Origin: Lyophyllum atratum
Taxonomy: Eukaryota; Basidiomycota; Agaricomycetes; Agaricales; Lyophyllaceae
Assembly: GCA_014905825.1 (NCBI GenBank)
Contig: JACGCN010000026.1
Coordinates: forward strand, 1-64,000
DNA length: 64,000 nt
Direction: 5' to 3'
In this document: positions 33,494-44,870 of the stretch, piece after piece
Position numbering within the stretch: the first letter of the stretch is position 1
Layout: every line of letters starts with the position of its first letter
Made by a program: the position numbers and the translations under genes
Notes under the pieces: generated by a model
Databases searched by the model: none
Seen by the model: the letters and a program-made list of their open reading frames with translations, nothing else
What the model was told of the DNA's origin: nothing

Positions 33494-34326
33494 AGTTGCA
33501 TACGTAGCACGAGTAGAAATCGAAGTAGTCGGCACGCGAAATATAGCCCATTTTTGCTGTTCAATTGGACTTGTGAGTGAGGATAGCCGCTTGCAGGGAA
33601 TTTGTAGTGATTTTCATTTCCAATGAAAATCACTACATGAAATCTATCCACCTTTCTATATACTTTCCACAGTGAATTCAGAGGGCATATTGCAGAAAGT
33701 GTATATTTGAAGCAGTTATAGCAATTAGAGATAGTTCGGGGAGGCTACGGAGGAAGTCAACAAACAGGCCATTTCGAACATCTGAAATCGACGCATGTAT
33801 ATGTACCTACAACTACCAACCTTTGAATATAGTCAATTGTACCGTGCAATATTTTTATGTCTTATTCAAAGTTGCTTAGACTGGTTGCTAGTCCCATATT
33901 CTGTAGCCCGGCGACGCTGCAGGATGGCACTCAAGCTCCTACACGGTGTATAGCGGTAAATACTTTGCGTGATGATATTCATTATCTGAAGCTTGCTCGA
34001 TCAGGGAAAAGCAAAATTACTGTATTAAGCAATTTGTTCATCAAAGATCAATCAACCGTTTCTAGACTTGTCGTGAGTTCCCACTTATGAACATAATCCC
34101 TGTGCCTAATTATCGATCAATCAGACCAATCATCATGAAAGTACCTGATCTGGTACTTTCTCATTCACAAATCAATTTGCGTGGCGATTTTCACGACTAT
34201 CATGAAAATCGCCACGTCCCTCAGATTCGGCAGCTGCCCAAAAGAGTACTTCATTCACGCATCGTGACTTCAATTGTGGTAGTGAAAGTCATCATGTTAT
34301 AATTGATGCGTGTAGTATACGGTGAT
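33494..34326. other. AT-rich intergenic stretch with three perfect hairpins
   Basis: No gene is supported here; base composition is clearly lower in GC than the flanks. Inverted repeats: 33605-33637 (15-bp arms GTAGTGATTTTCATT and its complement, 3-nt loop), about 34138-34159 (AAAGTACC with GGTACTTT) and about 34180-34216 (14-bp arms CGTGGCGATTTTCA and its complement). The first and third share a GATTTTCA core. Confidence 0.6.
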
Positions 34327-34835
34327 CTAATTCCCCGATGCCTCCAACATAGCTATCTCGGCAGCCATTTCCTCATTGTTAGCTTCCTCTTCCATCTCCG
34401 CCTTCCGTTGACGCCTAGGTACGGGATCAGTCACGTTAGTCAGTTCATTCAAAAAAGGACGCTACCTATACTCCGTCGCATTCTCGCGCAAAACGCGTCG
34501 GTTGCGCTGCCGGTAGCGTGCGGCGTTGAGGTTGTGCCGAGCTCGAGCGGCGCTGCGTTCTTCGTCCGTCATCTCAGACTTGCGGGCCGCCGCACGCTCA
34601 CGGTTGCGTTGTTGGAGCCAACCTTGGTTACTGTAAGAGTATTTTAGAGTTAATACTAGTAGAAGTAGTTGGATACGTACGCTGCATAATATGCCTTAGA
34701 TTTAGCCTGCGTCTTGACGCTCTTGCGCTCGATTTCCGTTGACAGGTGATACCCCATGCCGTCTTGAAGAGGGGGGGATGGGTCGAAAGGTAGGCGAGCA
34801 TGTCTTGACGGGGTGGAGGTAATAAATGTCACCAT
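34327..34835 (-). CDS. Small Arg-rich basic protein (135 aa)
   Basis: Exons: 34327-34414, 34466-34630 and 34681-34835; introns 51 and 50 bp; start ATG 34835, stop at 34327. The middle is a basic, repeat-like helix (WLQQRNRERAAARKSEM then ERSAARARHNLNAARYRQRNRRVLREN). It resembles the basic part of a bZIP but lacks a leucine zipper; the end is an acidic amphipathic helix (EEEANNEEMAAEIAMLEASGN). Proteins with such AARxRHxxxxARYRxxNR helices are common beside transposons in Agaricomycetes as far as I recall. DNA or RNA binding is plausible from composition only. Confidence 0.65.
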
Positions 34836-35334
34836 GACCTGGCGAGTCCCTGACTGGATGAGAGCGGGGGCACTATTGAATTATGCGAGGCCCTGAATAA
34901 GATGCATATGAAACATGGTGACCTTCGAAGTGCTGGTTCACTTACCCGTGTACCGCCCAAAGCGTATGATAATTCTAGGAAAACACCCAAGCGACGTTAC
35001 GGAGCCCAATCTAGCTTCCCTGCATGCGCCTCAGGCGGTTAGGCCGTGGTGACTTTCTAGAGAGCCACGAAACTCACCATACTCCGCATGTGCTTGAGAA
35101 AGGCTTAGGCCCGGCGTTCGCATTGTCTTGGCTGCTCACAGGAAATTTGTACGGTGCTAGGGGCCAACGCGGCCAGGGCATCGTGTATGTTTGCAAAAGT
35201 ATCGCGTAAAGACAGGGGGGTTGTATGTATGTATGTGAGGAAGCCGTGAATCCCTAAGGGTCAGCCCAATTAGTGTGTGACCTTTATGGTGAGAAACCTA
35301 CTTACGGATGCCCTACTGCGCCAAGAATACGCAC

Positions 35335-36501
35335 CCGAATTGGTGGGAGAGGGATTGCATCGCGGGCTCGGAAGGCACCGCAGTGGACGACGAGAGGTCA
35401 GACTCAGAGGCATAACCATCCTCACTGTCTGAGAACTCGAACGCGGGCACGCGAGGCGGAGTGGGCAAGGGAGGTGGCTGGCTAATGACTACCATATCTG
35501 GCCCCCTTCCCTCGATGACCTCGAGATAGCCGTCGCGAAAGGCGTCGGCATAGCAGTGGTACGCCCGTTCGAAGCTGGCAAAGGACTCGTAGACAGGGTT
35601 GGCGACGTCTCTAATCCAGGGTGTTATTTGCGTCCTAATTACTCCTGTTAGTAAATCGCACTAAGGAAGCAGCCGGCCACGTACCAAGTGACAAATATCC
35701 CCACCTTGCGACCCTTTGCAATCACGTAGTACTTCTTTGGCGCCGTCCCACGCAGGACACGAAATGTCGACGGATCTGGGAACCGAATCTCGTCCAGGGA
35801 CGAGTGCCTCTGAGGTGGCCGAAAATATGCCGGCTTCGCCTGCGTCTGAGGCGTCCGAAAACCGGCGCGCGGTAACTTCGGCTGGAACCTAGATGGGGTG
35901 CTGGGGACGGAGGCTGTTCCCGGGCGCCGAGTGGTCGAAGTGGGAGCCATAACGATCGTCGTTGTCACCGTCGTGGTGATGGTCACCTCCTGGCCAGCTA
36001 AGTAACAAAGGGTCAAGTAAGTCTGCCAGTATATTGGTGAGACTTACCAGACAAGGACACAACGGGGTGGCGAGAGCGGGTGGGCGACGGGGTCCGGACG
36101 CTAGGGGCGGGGGTAGGGGGCGGGGTGCGAGTGGGATGCATGTTTGACCCAGGGGCAGGACGCCCGGCCGATGCTGGAGGCGTTGGTGGATGGGAGGATT
36201 CGCCTAGACGAATGTTAGGTAGGTATGCTTAAGAAGAAGTAGCACTCACTCTGTTGGTGTTGACGCCATGGGTTCGGCCGTGCATATCGTCGTAGGAGAC
36301 TAGTCGACCGTTGTCTTCGCGCTGCGAGCACGTTAGCTTGCCCAATGAAAGGATCATGTTACTCACCTGCGTGCCCCGCAGTCGCGGTGGGCGACACGGG
36401 GCGGGTATAAGAACGTCCTGAAGCCATGAAAGGTCAATGAGGAATGATGAATGGGCGGGGAGCTTACCTCGAGATGTGGTGTGCTGTTCGAAGTTTGCCA
36501 T
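35335..36501 (-). CDS. Protein with RNase H1 N-terminal (viroplasmin-like) domain, 3' end unresolved
   Basis: Exons: 36468-36501, 36367-36417, 36250-36321, 36048-36203, 35685-35997 and 35335-35634; introns 45-50 bp, phases close through all six. The first 190 residues are Ser/Pro/Thr-rich and basic. Residues of exons 5-6 form an RNase H1 N-terminal domain: KKYYVIAKGRKVGIFVTW, a short insert, then NPVYESFASFERAYHCYADAF. In RNase H1 this module binds RNA:DNA hybrids; fungi carry many proteins with the module alone. After 35335 a GTGCGT donor starts an intron whose acceptor I could not fix. A possible last exon lies at about 35080-35250 (FANIHDALAALAPSTV frame). No catalytic RNase H domain is seen. 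Confidence 0.65.
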
Positions 36502-36864
36502 GTCCTGATTTGATCGCGTCAGTGGCTTATATTTATATTTGTATAGGGCATAGAATCCACGGTCCACGGACCCTTCACTCATCAACGTTTCAACACCTAC
36601 CTAGCGCGGGTATTGGTGGCGCCTTCGATATGAGCCGTGGCACCTCATATCGATCACCCTGCATGTCACTCTGCAGCGGGCGTCCTATTGCAATTTTCGT
36701 CACCAATTCGCTCTCTTAAACGCGGTCCTCCTCTCTTATACCATGGGCTAGTCTTAATAGTATCGTGCCCCTGCCCACCAGCTTAGAAATTCAAGACATA
36801 CACTGGTAGAAGTAAGTCAATTATTCCTCAACTCCCTGACAGGTTACTGATTCATATACCCTAG

Positions 36865-39285
36865 ATGGTCAACCCTGGCGCCTTCCAAGGAATACGGAAA
36901 ACCTTCCTCATTTCCCAGAAACCGAGATACGCGATCGCTGTCGCCGAGAATCACGTCGCCGACACCCTTGCTGACATCCAACGCTCATTCTTCAAACGCT
37001 TCTCGCTGGACCTGCCCGCCGATCAAGACCCCACCTCAGAGGAATTGAGTGGAGTTGATGACAGCACCCCAGACCCCGAACCTGTGGTTCCCAACGTGGA
37101 TGTCCTCTCAGCCGAGGAGTACGCAGCAGCAATGGAACTGTTCGATCAGCAACGGGTCCTTCGGATCTTCCGGAAAGGGGTGCGTGGCCGCGCTCTTCAC
37201 TCTCTTTTCTCATCATGCTGATGTTATTGACAGCAAATTAAACGCTGGATGGCGTATCAGTATTGGAAGGACAGGGAGGACAGTGCAAAGGGTGCGGAGG
37301 TTCAAGACGCATTCCTGACGCTCTTGCAGCGACTCACTGGCAAGGGCCTACCGAAACCGCGCCGCATTACCGCGTCCAATCACTGGCAACAGTCCCAGGA
37401 CTCCAAGGTCCTCGTCGATGCAGAGGTAACCCGCCGGCTCGAATTCTCCACCAAGCCGAAAGAACGCGCCGGGATTCGTTCGAAGGTCGTCTCCGACCTC
37501 TTCAAGAAACTCCCGGATGCTGAAAGGGCGGAATGGGAGGAGTCATCCGTGCAGCTGCATGAGCTGGCGCTGGCAGAGTGGGAGAGGAAGACGGCAGGAC
37601 CGCCTTCGACTGCTCCTGAGGATCGTCAAAAGTACGTCGCTTCCACCTTCCACGAGTCGGCGTTTCTCACCTTTCTTCCTCTAGATATATCCAAGCCATC
37701 ACTCCATTCATGCAGCGCATCCTTACGCTCGTCACCGAGCTCACTGACATGAAGACTACCTTCTTGGCAGGAGGCCCTGAGCCCGGAGACGCTGGCCGCC
37801 TCGACGTTATTGGGTACGTCGTTTCCCACTAACCTTTCGTGCTAGATCCTCATTCTTTATTCAGTGTTCATGCAGGGCACTGCCCTGGTAACGTACATAT
37901 GAACTTCGGCGTCTCAGAACGCGAGGCCTACAAGAGGCAAATCTTACCAGTCTTTGGGACGTTCCTGAAGAAATGCTACAGTAAGCTTTTGCCCTCTCCC
38001 GCCCTCTTCTTTTGCCTGACCTCTTCCTACAGCTGTTGAACACTGCCGTGCTCAAGCCCTACCCGCGGAAACGGTCTCGTTGGCTAATTCTTTCGAGGAG
38101 CACGCTGCCTACGCGACGGTGGACTCGTTGGGGTCCTTAGGCGCTCCAACCCTTCCACCCCTCTCCCTCCTCGTCCTCGATGAGCCCGCCGCCGTTCTCC
38201 AAACTCACGGCGGCCCAACGACCCCACAAGGCGTCCCCTGGGATGACCCTACCATCGCGTCCACACTGTTCTCCTTCCCTGACCCTACCACGCCCTCTCC
38301 TCTTCACATGCCCCTTTTGTCCGCCCAAACATCCACAGCTGCCCAGGCCGCCGGGGGCCAATTTTCGAGTACGCTTTCCCATGCCCTCCGTCCTTCGCAT
38401 TCTCCCATGCTCTCGGGACCTCCGTCCCTTTGCCCATCTCCTCTGTGCTCCCCGCGCTCGCTACCTGCCCACTCTCCGCCGCCTTCCGTGCCTCCCAGGT
38501 CATCAGTGCGAGCCGACGTCTTCTCAGGAGGGCCTCCATTGACTCAAGTTCCCCCCATGACCGCCCTGCCTGCCCCCATGCCGCTGCCTGTTCTCAGGAT
38601 CGGTACCAGCACCCCAGGTCAAAAACGGCTGAATGACGATGACACGGACCACCCCTCCAAGCGTGCCAAGCCCGCGACGGCACCGCTGACCCCCAGGCCC
38701 CTAATTACGCCATCTGCCCCCTCTTCTCCAGCCCCATCCTCTCCAACTCGCCCTCGTCCTCGCCTTCGCCCTCGCCCTCGCCCTCGCGCTCGCGTCCCCG
38801 CTCCTCCCGTGCTATCCGCTTCCCCGCCGCCGGCCTCACCCCCACTATCATCCGTGACGACGGTCCCGCCTGCGGCTCCGAAATGGTTCAAGCAGGCGCT
38901 GGCCATGTTCAACTCGGATGAAGCGCTCGGTGCTGAATGGAACGCGCTCGTCCGCTCTTGGGCCGCGTTTGAGCTCAAGGAGAACTACGTGGGCACCGTC
39001 AAGTTTCCTTGCAAGGACCGCCCGGATTTCGTGAGTGGATGGATCAAACGGGCGCGCGCGATCCACTATCGCCCCATCGACAGCAGCAACCTCGGAGACA
39101 CCGAGACTGGTATGACTGCATGGCGGGATGCAGTCCCTCCGGCCCAGCTAGCGTGTCCTGGAATCAACGGCGTGCTGAGCCTGCTCGCCGGCCTCTTTAT
39201 GTGGGGTGCAGCTCTTTCGGACGCGCCGGCGGCGCATCGCGCCGCCTGGGTCAAAATGCTCGCTGATGTTCATGTAGCCTTTTAG
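36865..39285 (+). CDS. 736-aa Pro/Ser-rich protein with conserved Trp-rich C-terminal domain
   Basis: Exons: 36865-37179, 37234-37631, 37685-37813, 37865-37980 and 38033-39285; introns 51-54 bp, all phases close from ATG 36865. The N-terminal 350 residues are charged and helical (KRWMAYQYWKDRED; ADVARAEWEESS-like stretches), including GHCPGNVHMNFGVSEREAYK. A long low-complexity Pro/Ser/Thr linker with a (PR/LRPRPR) run follows. The last 130 residues (PKWFKQALAMFNS, GAEWNALVRSWAAFE, DFVSGWIKRARAIHYRP) form a compact domain that I recall from hypothetical proteins of mushroom genomes, often near KDZ elements. That link is memory, not shown here. No enzymatic motif is visible. Confidence 0.75.
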
Positions 39286-39368
39286 CCATGATTATAATAT
39301 AACTACATCTGCACTCTTGTCCTCTAACTAATTCAGCGTGAATAAAATGGTAAAATGAAGAATTATTT

Positions 39369-41317
39369 TTAGTGGGAAGGGCGGGTCAGCACCCGAACGA
39401 GGTGTGGCGGAGGGTGGGACACCAAGGTTGGATGATGATGGTGCCTATTTGATGCGCATTTGATGCGCTGCAACTGTGCCGTGATGTGCCGAAAAGCCGT
39501 CTTGATGGCCAGCTGATGAGAAATGGCACAGAGCACCGGATTAGGCCACCTGTCAGTGGACATGCCTGATGTATCGCTTAATCTGTCAACTGACAATATG
39601 TGATGTATGATCCTAGCCACTACAGGTGCCGTGAGATGGTCGATACCTGCGGAGGCGGACGCGTCGGCATCGACACCAGAGGGAGGGGGGATGGGAGCGG
39701 AGGCGAAGTCGTCGCCACCTGTGGAGGCGGAAGGGTCGACATCGACACCAAAGAGAGGGGGGATGGGATCGCGGGCGAAGTCGTCGCCACCTGTGGAGGT
39801 GGACGCGTCGACATCGAAACCAGAAGGAGGGGGGATGGGAGCGGAGGCGAAGTCGTCGCTACCTGCGGAGGTGGACGCGTCCAGGTCAGGGAAAACTCTC
39901 CCATTCACCTGGCCCTTCCAGGCCCTGTAATCATTGAATACCCCCTGCACGACCTCCCGGGTGTGAATCGAGTCGTCTCCTAGCCTATACTGACGCTGCC
40001 TACAGTCGTCCAAGCTAGTGTCAACAGACTCGAGCCGACGGAGAAACTGGGTCGTGCGCCCTGCGAGCTGCCCCCTGAGCTCTCCGACAAGCGTCTCTAG
40101 CTCGGTGATTTTCTGGCCCTGCGTTCTGACAAGTTCCTGGAGCCCGTGCAAATCCACAGGGAACGGAAAGGCCTCCGACGCGACGGCACGGTGCGACTCG
40201 ACCTTGGCGGGGGCTGGGGCGGTACGCGCAGTGGCGGCGGTTCGACGGGGTTGGCGACGTCGGGTGTCGTCGGTGTCCTCAGCTGGCGCCCGAGCCTTGC
40301 CCGCTCCCTTGCGTGTCCTGGCGACGGGGGGCGACTGAGGCGCTGTCGATTCCTCCTCCTCGTTGCTGTGCTCCGAGGGCTGCCTGGTCTGCTCCGATGG
40401 CTGGGTCCGGGCCTTGGAGATGCTGCAGCCTTTCTTTGAGACTGCACAGCGGTAGCAGGACGCACGGTTGACCGTCTTCCAGCACTCACGGCCACCAGCG
40501 AGACATGAGGCGCACGGAGGGGTGTGGAACTCGTCCTTCCGCACGATGTACCGCGCTCCCTTGGGTGGTGGAGCTGCTGCCTCCTCCGGTGCGATCTCCT
40601 GGATCTCGTCGTCATCGATGACCTCGGGGGCAGGCGATGTCTGCGCGGGAGGAGTCGTAGTGCGAGCCTCTCGCAGTTTCCCCTTGTCGGGCATGAACGG
40701 GACGACGATCTCGAAGGGTTGGCGCGAGGGTGGGATAGCGGTGGTGGCTGCAGACGGTGCTGGGGCGGGAGGGGTTCGGGCGATGGGAGTGGCGGTGGAG
40801 GGAGCTCGACCACCGTCTGGCGCTCGGGCGGAGTCGGAGAGAGGCTTGGCGCGTGGCCTGGGACGAGGACGACCAGAACCAGCAGCGTTCGCTTGGTTGG
40901 AGGTCGCAAGAGGAGCTGGGACGTGGGCTGGGGCTGCGGTGGAGACCTTGACGTGGTCAGGCGGGGGAGGAGCGGTATGGGCGTCGTATGCCAGCATCAT
41001 GGCCCTAAGCGCCTGATCGGCTTCGTCGGCGTTCCCACGTACGAAGGCGATGAAGCTGTGGACCGTCTTGCCCACCAGAGTCGAATTGAAGGCGAGTGCA
41101 CGGGCTGGGGTGAGCCTGACACTGAATGGAGTGCAGGCTGCCCTCTGTACGAACGCTCAGTCAGCACGAAAAAGACACGACGACGATATCTTACGATGCT
41201 CCCATACTCGCTTCGCAGGGCTGCCCGGTTTTCGGAAGTGTCGGCCTTTTTGATGGCTTCGAGATGCAGTCGAAGCCGCTCCTCAGCCAAGTCGAGATCC
41301 TGGAATGCAGTGCTCAT
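39369..41317 (-). CDS. Zinc-cluster-like protein with N-terminal helical module (632 aa)
   Basis: Exons: 39369-41144 and 41195-41317; 50-bp intron, phase 0; ATG 41317. Exon 1 is a 41-residue helical module (MSTAFQDLDLAEERLRLHLE...). After a Pro/Ala-rich stretch, about residues 220-260 hold six or more Cys in a compact cluster (PPCASCLAGGRECWK, SCYRCAVSKKGCSISKA), reminiscent of fungal zinc clusters but with different spacing. A coiled coil (LHGLQELVRTQGQKITELE) and three tandem copies of a DASTSTGGDDFA-type repeat (39640-39870) follow. A DNA-binding regulator is plausible. It starts 163 bp from the divergent gene at 41481, whose exon 1 is a relative of this one. Confidence 0.72.
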
Positions 41318-41480
41318 GTCGCAAAAGTCGCAGAGGTGGTCTCCGCGGAGAGGATGGGAGGGTGTCGAATCGAAGAAGTTTTTTTTTGTCAAAAGTTCAA
41401 CCATCAATACACCACAACAATCCCTTTCCCCACGCCACACGCGTGACCGTCGTGACCTGATTTTGCTGATCTCAACCACG

Positions 41481-42229
41481 ATGAGCGTCGCCGACTTTCA
41501 AGAACTCATAGACTACTTCGACTACCGCTTGCGCACCGCCTGCCTAGCGGTGACGTCGCTCGAACCATCTGATCAACGAGCGTGGATGAAGAAGAAGCTC
41601 GTGGGAGAAATAGTGCGTGCCCGCACCATCGTGGTCGCGATGTCTGTCACTGATGCTCTGTACAGCACGTCGCCCTCTCCCAAGTGTCGGCGGCTTACGG
41701 TCGCGGCTTCACTCCTTCGGTGCCTCCCTTCCTCAGCGCCCTCTCCCGCGAGCTTCAGCCCCCGGACACGGTCTCGTTCGACGTCGATTCCATAACCCGC
41801 GCGATGGAAAGAACGAACGTAACGCAGGCCACGTGTCAGGGTGGGGGCTTAGCCCTGGACTGGTGGACGTCCCTCAACAACGAGAGGGCACCTAAACGCC
41901 CCCGACAGATGACCGACCACGTTCCGGAACTGTTGGCGGAATATCGTCGCCACAGAGCCTCCGCGACTTTGGCTAGCAAGGACGAGGTGGTCCCTGGGAA
42001 CGAGTTGTTCTCAGAGTCAGACGACGAGGACGTCGTCGCGCACGACCGTCCCCAGAACGAGTTGTTCTCAGAGTCGGACGAGGAGGACGTGATTGCGAGC
42101 GAGTTGGTTTGCGAGGAGTCCATGGAGTACACGGAGGGCGGGGATGTCGCTGCGAACGACCTCTTCGACGACATGGACACGGACGGCTTGGTCGCTCCGC
42201 CGGTCGTGTTTCCTGAGGACATGGAGTGA
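41481..42229 (+). CDS. Acidic 'NELFSE' repeat protein, copy 2 (231 aa)
   Basis: Exons: 41481-41612 and 41666-42229; 53-bp GTGCGT...CAG intron, phase 0. Exon 1 (44 residues, MSVADFQELIDYFDYRLR...) is the same helical module as exon 1 of the divergent zinc-cluster gene and of the fragment at 12318-12449. Exon 2 starts HVALSQVSAAYGRGFTP, passes a Trp-rich segment (LALDWWTSLNNERAPKRPRQ) and ends in an acidic tail with two NELFSESD repeats. The C-terminus matches the partial gene at 1-279. No DNA-binding domain is visible. The divergent arrangement with shared N-terminal modules recalls fungal regulator pairs, but there is no homeodomain, so I do not call it a mating-type locus. Confidence 0.72.
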
Positions 42230-42436
42230 GATATACCAAGTAGCACTTGTACATCGTAGATAACTTTTGCGCTGCAGATCGGAACGCTCAATAGCACGGT
42301 GTCCGCCGAAATACTTGGGGGTGACAACACCGATCACAAAGCTTAGTCATACCACAACCCAAAATAAAAATGGGGAGTGAAATTTTGTTTCAGTCCACTT
42401 TCCTGCCCCTCCCGCGCACACCACTCACAGTCTGCC

Positions 42437-43237
42437 ATGATCACTGCCTCTCCAGAACCCGGGACCGCATCCGATGAGCGTGATGCGTCTGCGAAGGCGA
42501 ACACGGAGGTCAGTCTCGATGAGTGGGACAAGTGTAGTCACTGAAGCCCCCTAACCCAGCTTACCGATCTCGCCCCAGCGACGGGCGATGGAGAAGCGCC
42601 ACCAGAGTAGGTGGACCCGGTCTCCAGCGTGGCGCGGGGCTCACCGACCCGTATTCACAGATCGTCGCGGGACAGAGAGCTGGATCGCAAGAGGGGACAG
42701 GCTTTGGTTGGAGGTACGATGCGAAGCCATCTCCGCACCTGTGACTGGCTGACGCACAGCGCTGGGTAGCGACCGACGCCAATCGTGCACCCACTAAAAG
42801 GGCGCGCCGCGAGGGCGACGACACGGACACCGCGTCGCCTAACCCGGGCAATGAGAACACCGCGCCCGGCACTGCACTCAGCACGAGAGACACGAACGCG
42901 GGGGCTACCTCCAATAACGTCTTGAGGCGACAGCCATCGGACAGAGGTGCTTTCAGGGTTCGCATCCAACTCAGTAAGTCCGCCCTCGTAGACTGCGCTC
43001 GGGCTTTACGCTAACTGTTCTCCAGCTCAAGAGCAGCACGATATGATCCTGGACCTCCAACAGCAGGTCGGCAGGCTGCGAGACGAGGTCGATGTCCTCG
43101 AAATCGAGGTCGTAACTCTGCAAAACCGAGTCGGCGATCTCGACTACCAGGCTGCGAGCACTCGAGAGCGGGTTGATGATCTCGAAGACGGGGTCCCACG
43201 GTTCAGCAGTCCCTCCCATGGCAGCTCCCCAGCGTAG
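42437..43237 (+). CDS. Small coiled-coil protein, copy 2 (acceptor shift or nonsense)
   Basis: Exons by homology with 457-1141: 42437-42508, 42560-42713, 42770-42973 and 43026-43237. The reading frame is open everywhere except a TAG at 42608-42610 in exon 2. That TAG is itself a possible acceptor (GAGTAG, then GTG GAC): if used, intron 1 is 102 bp, the frame closes and the stop disappears. The last exon is a heptad coiled coil (LQQQVGRLRDEVDVLEIEV...) with the same TRERVxDLEDG end as copy 1 but 12 residues longer. So it is either a pseudogene by one nonsense change or a gene with a relocated splice site. Function is unknown. Confidence 0.6.
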
Positions 43238-43711
43238 CATACTTATGCACCGTTGATGTATACCAGCAACACAAGTTGATGTTGAATATCAGTTTCCCCT
43301 GCACCGACACCGTGTCGCTTAACCCGGGTGATGAGAACACCGCGCCTAACCATTCCGTAGGTGAGGCACCACACTAACGAATGCCTTACGGAACTTTGTT
43401 TCCCACCTTGGATCAATCGAAGGGCGCGTGATCACCACATTTGAGATGGCCATGGGCAGTTCAGGCACATTCGTTTACGCCCTATGGAAACGAGGGGGGG
43501 TTGAAGGGAGGTACCGCAGCGGCTTGGGAACATTCTTCAAATGGGCGTCCGATCCAGTGCCCATATCAGGGCCAGATCCTGGGCGCGCTCCCCAATATAC
43601 ACGGGAGAAGGCACTCCCATACATGTCGTCGCCTCCTCGGTATTTGCCGATCATATGACGACTGCGAGGACCAAAACTGCTCCGCCCATTTTTCAAATCG
43701 CCCCACTCACC

Positions 43712-44870
43712 ATGCAACCCAAAGTTCCACAGGACATCATCGAGGAAATCGTCTGGTGCATCGACCGCGAGAGTTCCGACTTTTCGGCGACACTGCGAGT
43801 GTGGAGGTCCGTGTCGTTAGGGTTTCGACGGGCGGCCGACGCGGTGCTGTTCCATGACGTACACCTGGACACCACAAAGCGGCAGCAAGACGACTGGACG
43901 CCCCGCACGGATCGCCTTCTACGCATGGCAGGTAAAAATCGGCACATCCCACGTCTTGTCCGACGTCTTCAGATCACCATTCCAGTCTCCGGGGAGCGGG
44001 TCATGGAGCGGGATATCCGGGAGGTCCGTTCCTTCCTCGGCGTCATCGAACTGAGGATCACGGTCAGGGGCTAGGGGTCAAGGACATGGTCGGAGCTACC
44101 CGACGTACAAAACGAAATTTTGCAAGGGACTGTTGGCGGCGACGGATTTGCAGAGGCTTGAGCTGGAGGAGCTGGAGATACCGATGAACGTGCTGCTCGC
44201 CTGCAGCCGCCTAAGGCGCCTGCGCCTAACGCGCGCCAGTGTTACGGAGGTGGTGGAGAGCTCGATGAAAATTGAGCCATGGAGTTGCCTGGAGGTGCTG
44301 GACTTGTTCGGTAGCCCGGTGACGGTGGAACTGCTGACGGCGCTAGCGGTGGGTTCAGGCGTGAGGGAGCTGACGTACCATGGCGCCTCGTCGGCAGATC
44401 CGGGGGACTGCAACCGATTGATCGACGTCCTGAAGGGGTCTTTGACAGTGCTGAAGATCGCGTCGTTGAACAATGGTGAAATACTCGTTTCCTGTGGATT
44501 TGGCCCTTTCACTGACTGTTTGACCTTTTCAAGTGTCGACACCGGATATCAGCGGGGCCGCTCTCCTCGAACATCTGACCCTCCGGTTTCTCGATACACG
44601 TCACTGGGGAAGCATCCCAGCTGCTCTTTCAGGTATCCGTCGCCTTAGGTACCTGCATACCGTGGACATAACGACCGCGTATGACCACGAGGCGACCGAG
44701 CTACGCAACCCGTGGGGAAAGGTCGACGATCTCATGTACGAGCACATCGCGAAGCCGACTCTGAAGCTCGTGGTACCTCGAGACTTTGCTGAGACCGACT
44801 TCGTGGAGAAAATGCCACGGCTTGCTGGGGTGGGCCGGCTTGAAGTCAAACTAGCCCGGCCGATCAGGTG
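43712..44870 (+). pseudogene. F-box/LRR-like gene copy 1, broken by frameshifts
   Basis: The start (MQPKVPQDIIEEIV) matches the F-box-like start of the minus-strand paralogue at 46245-47387. The frame is open 43712-44071, stops at 44072, and homology resumes in another frame from about 44080 (KFCKGLLAATDLQRLELEELEIP). It shifts again near 44540, where the continuation (ISGAALLEHLTLRFLDTRHW) lies in a third frame and ends at about 44869. Two frame breaks against a paralogue that reads through the same region make this a pseudogene. The Leu-rich pattern in the middle is typical of LRR solenoids of basidiomycete F-box proteins. Confidence 0.7.

Noticed and set aside
40097..40909. 270-aa minus-strand and other ORFs overlapping the zinc-cluster gene
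   Set aside because: Alternative-frame shadows with Arg/Pro-rich random composition.
41195..43237. Homeodomain mating-type locus (divergent regulator pair)
   Set aside because: Divergent arrangement fits, but no homeodomain helix (WFxNxR) is found in either product.
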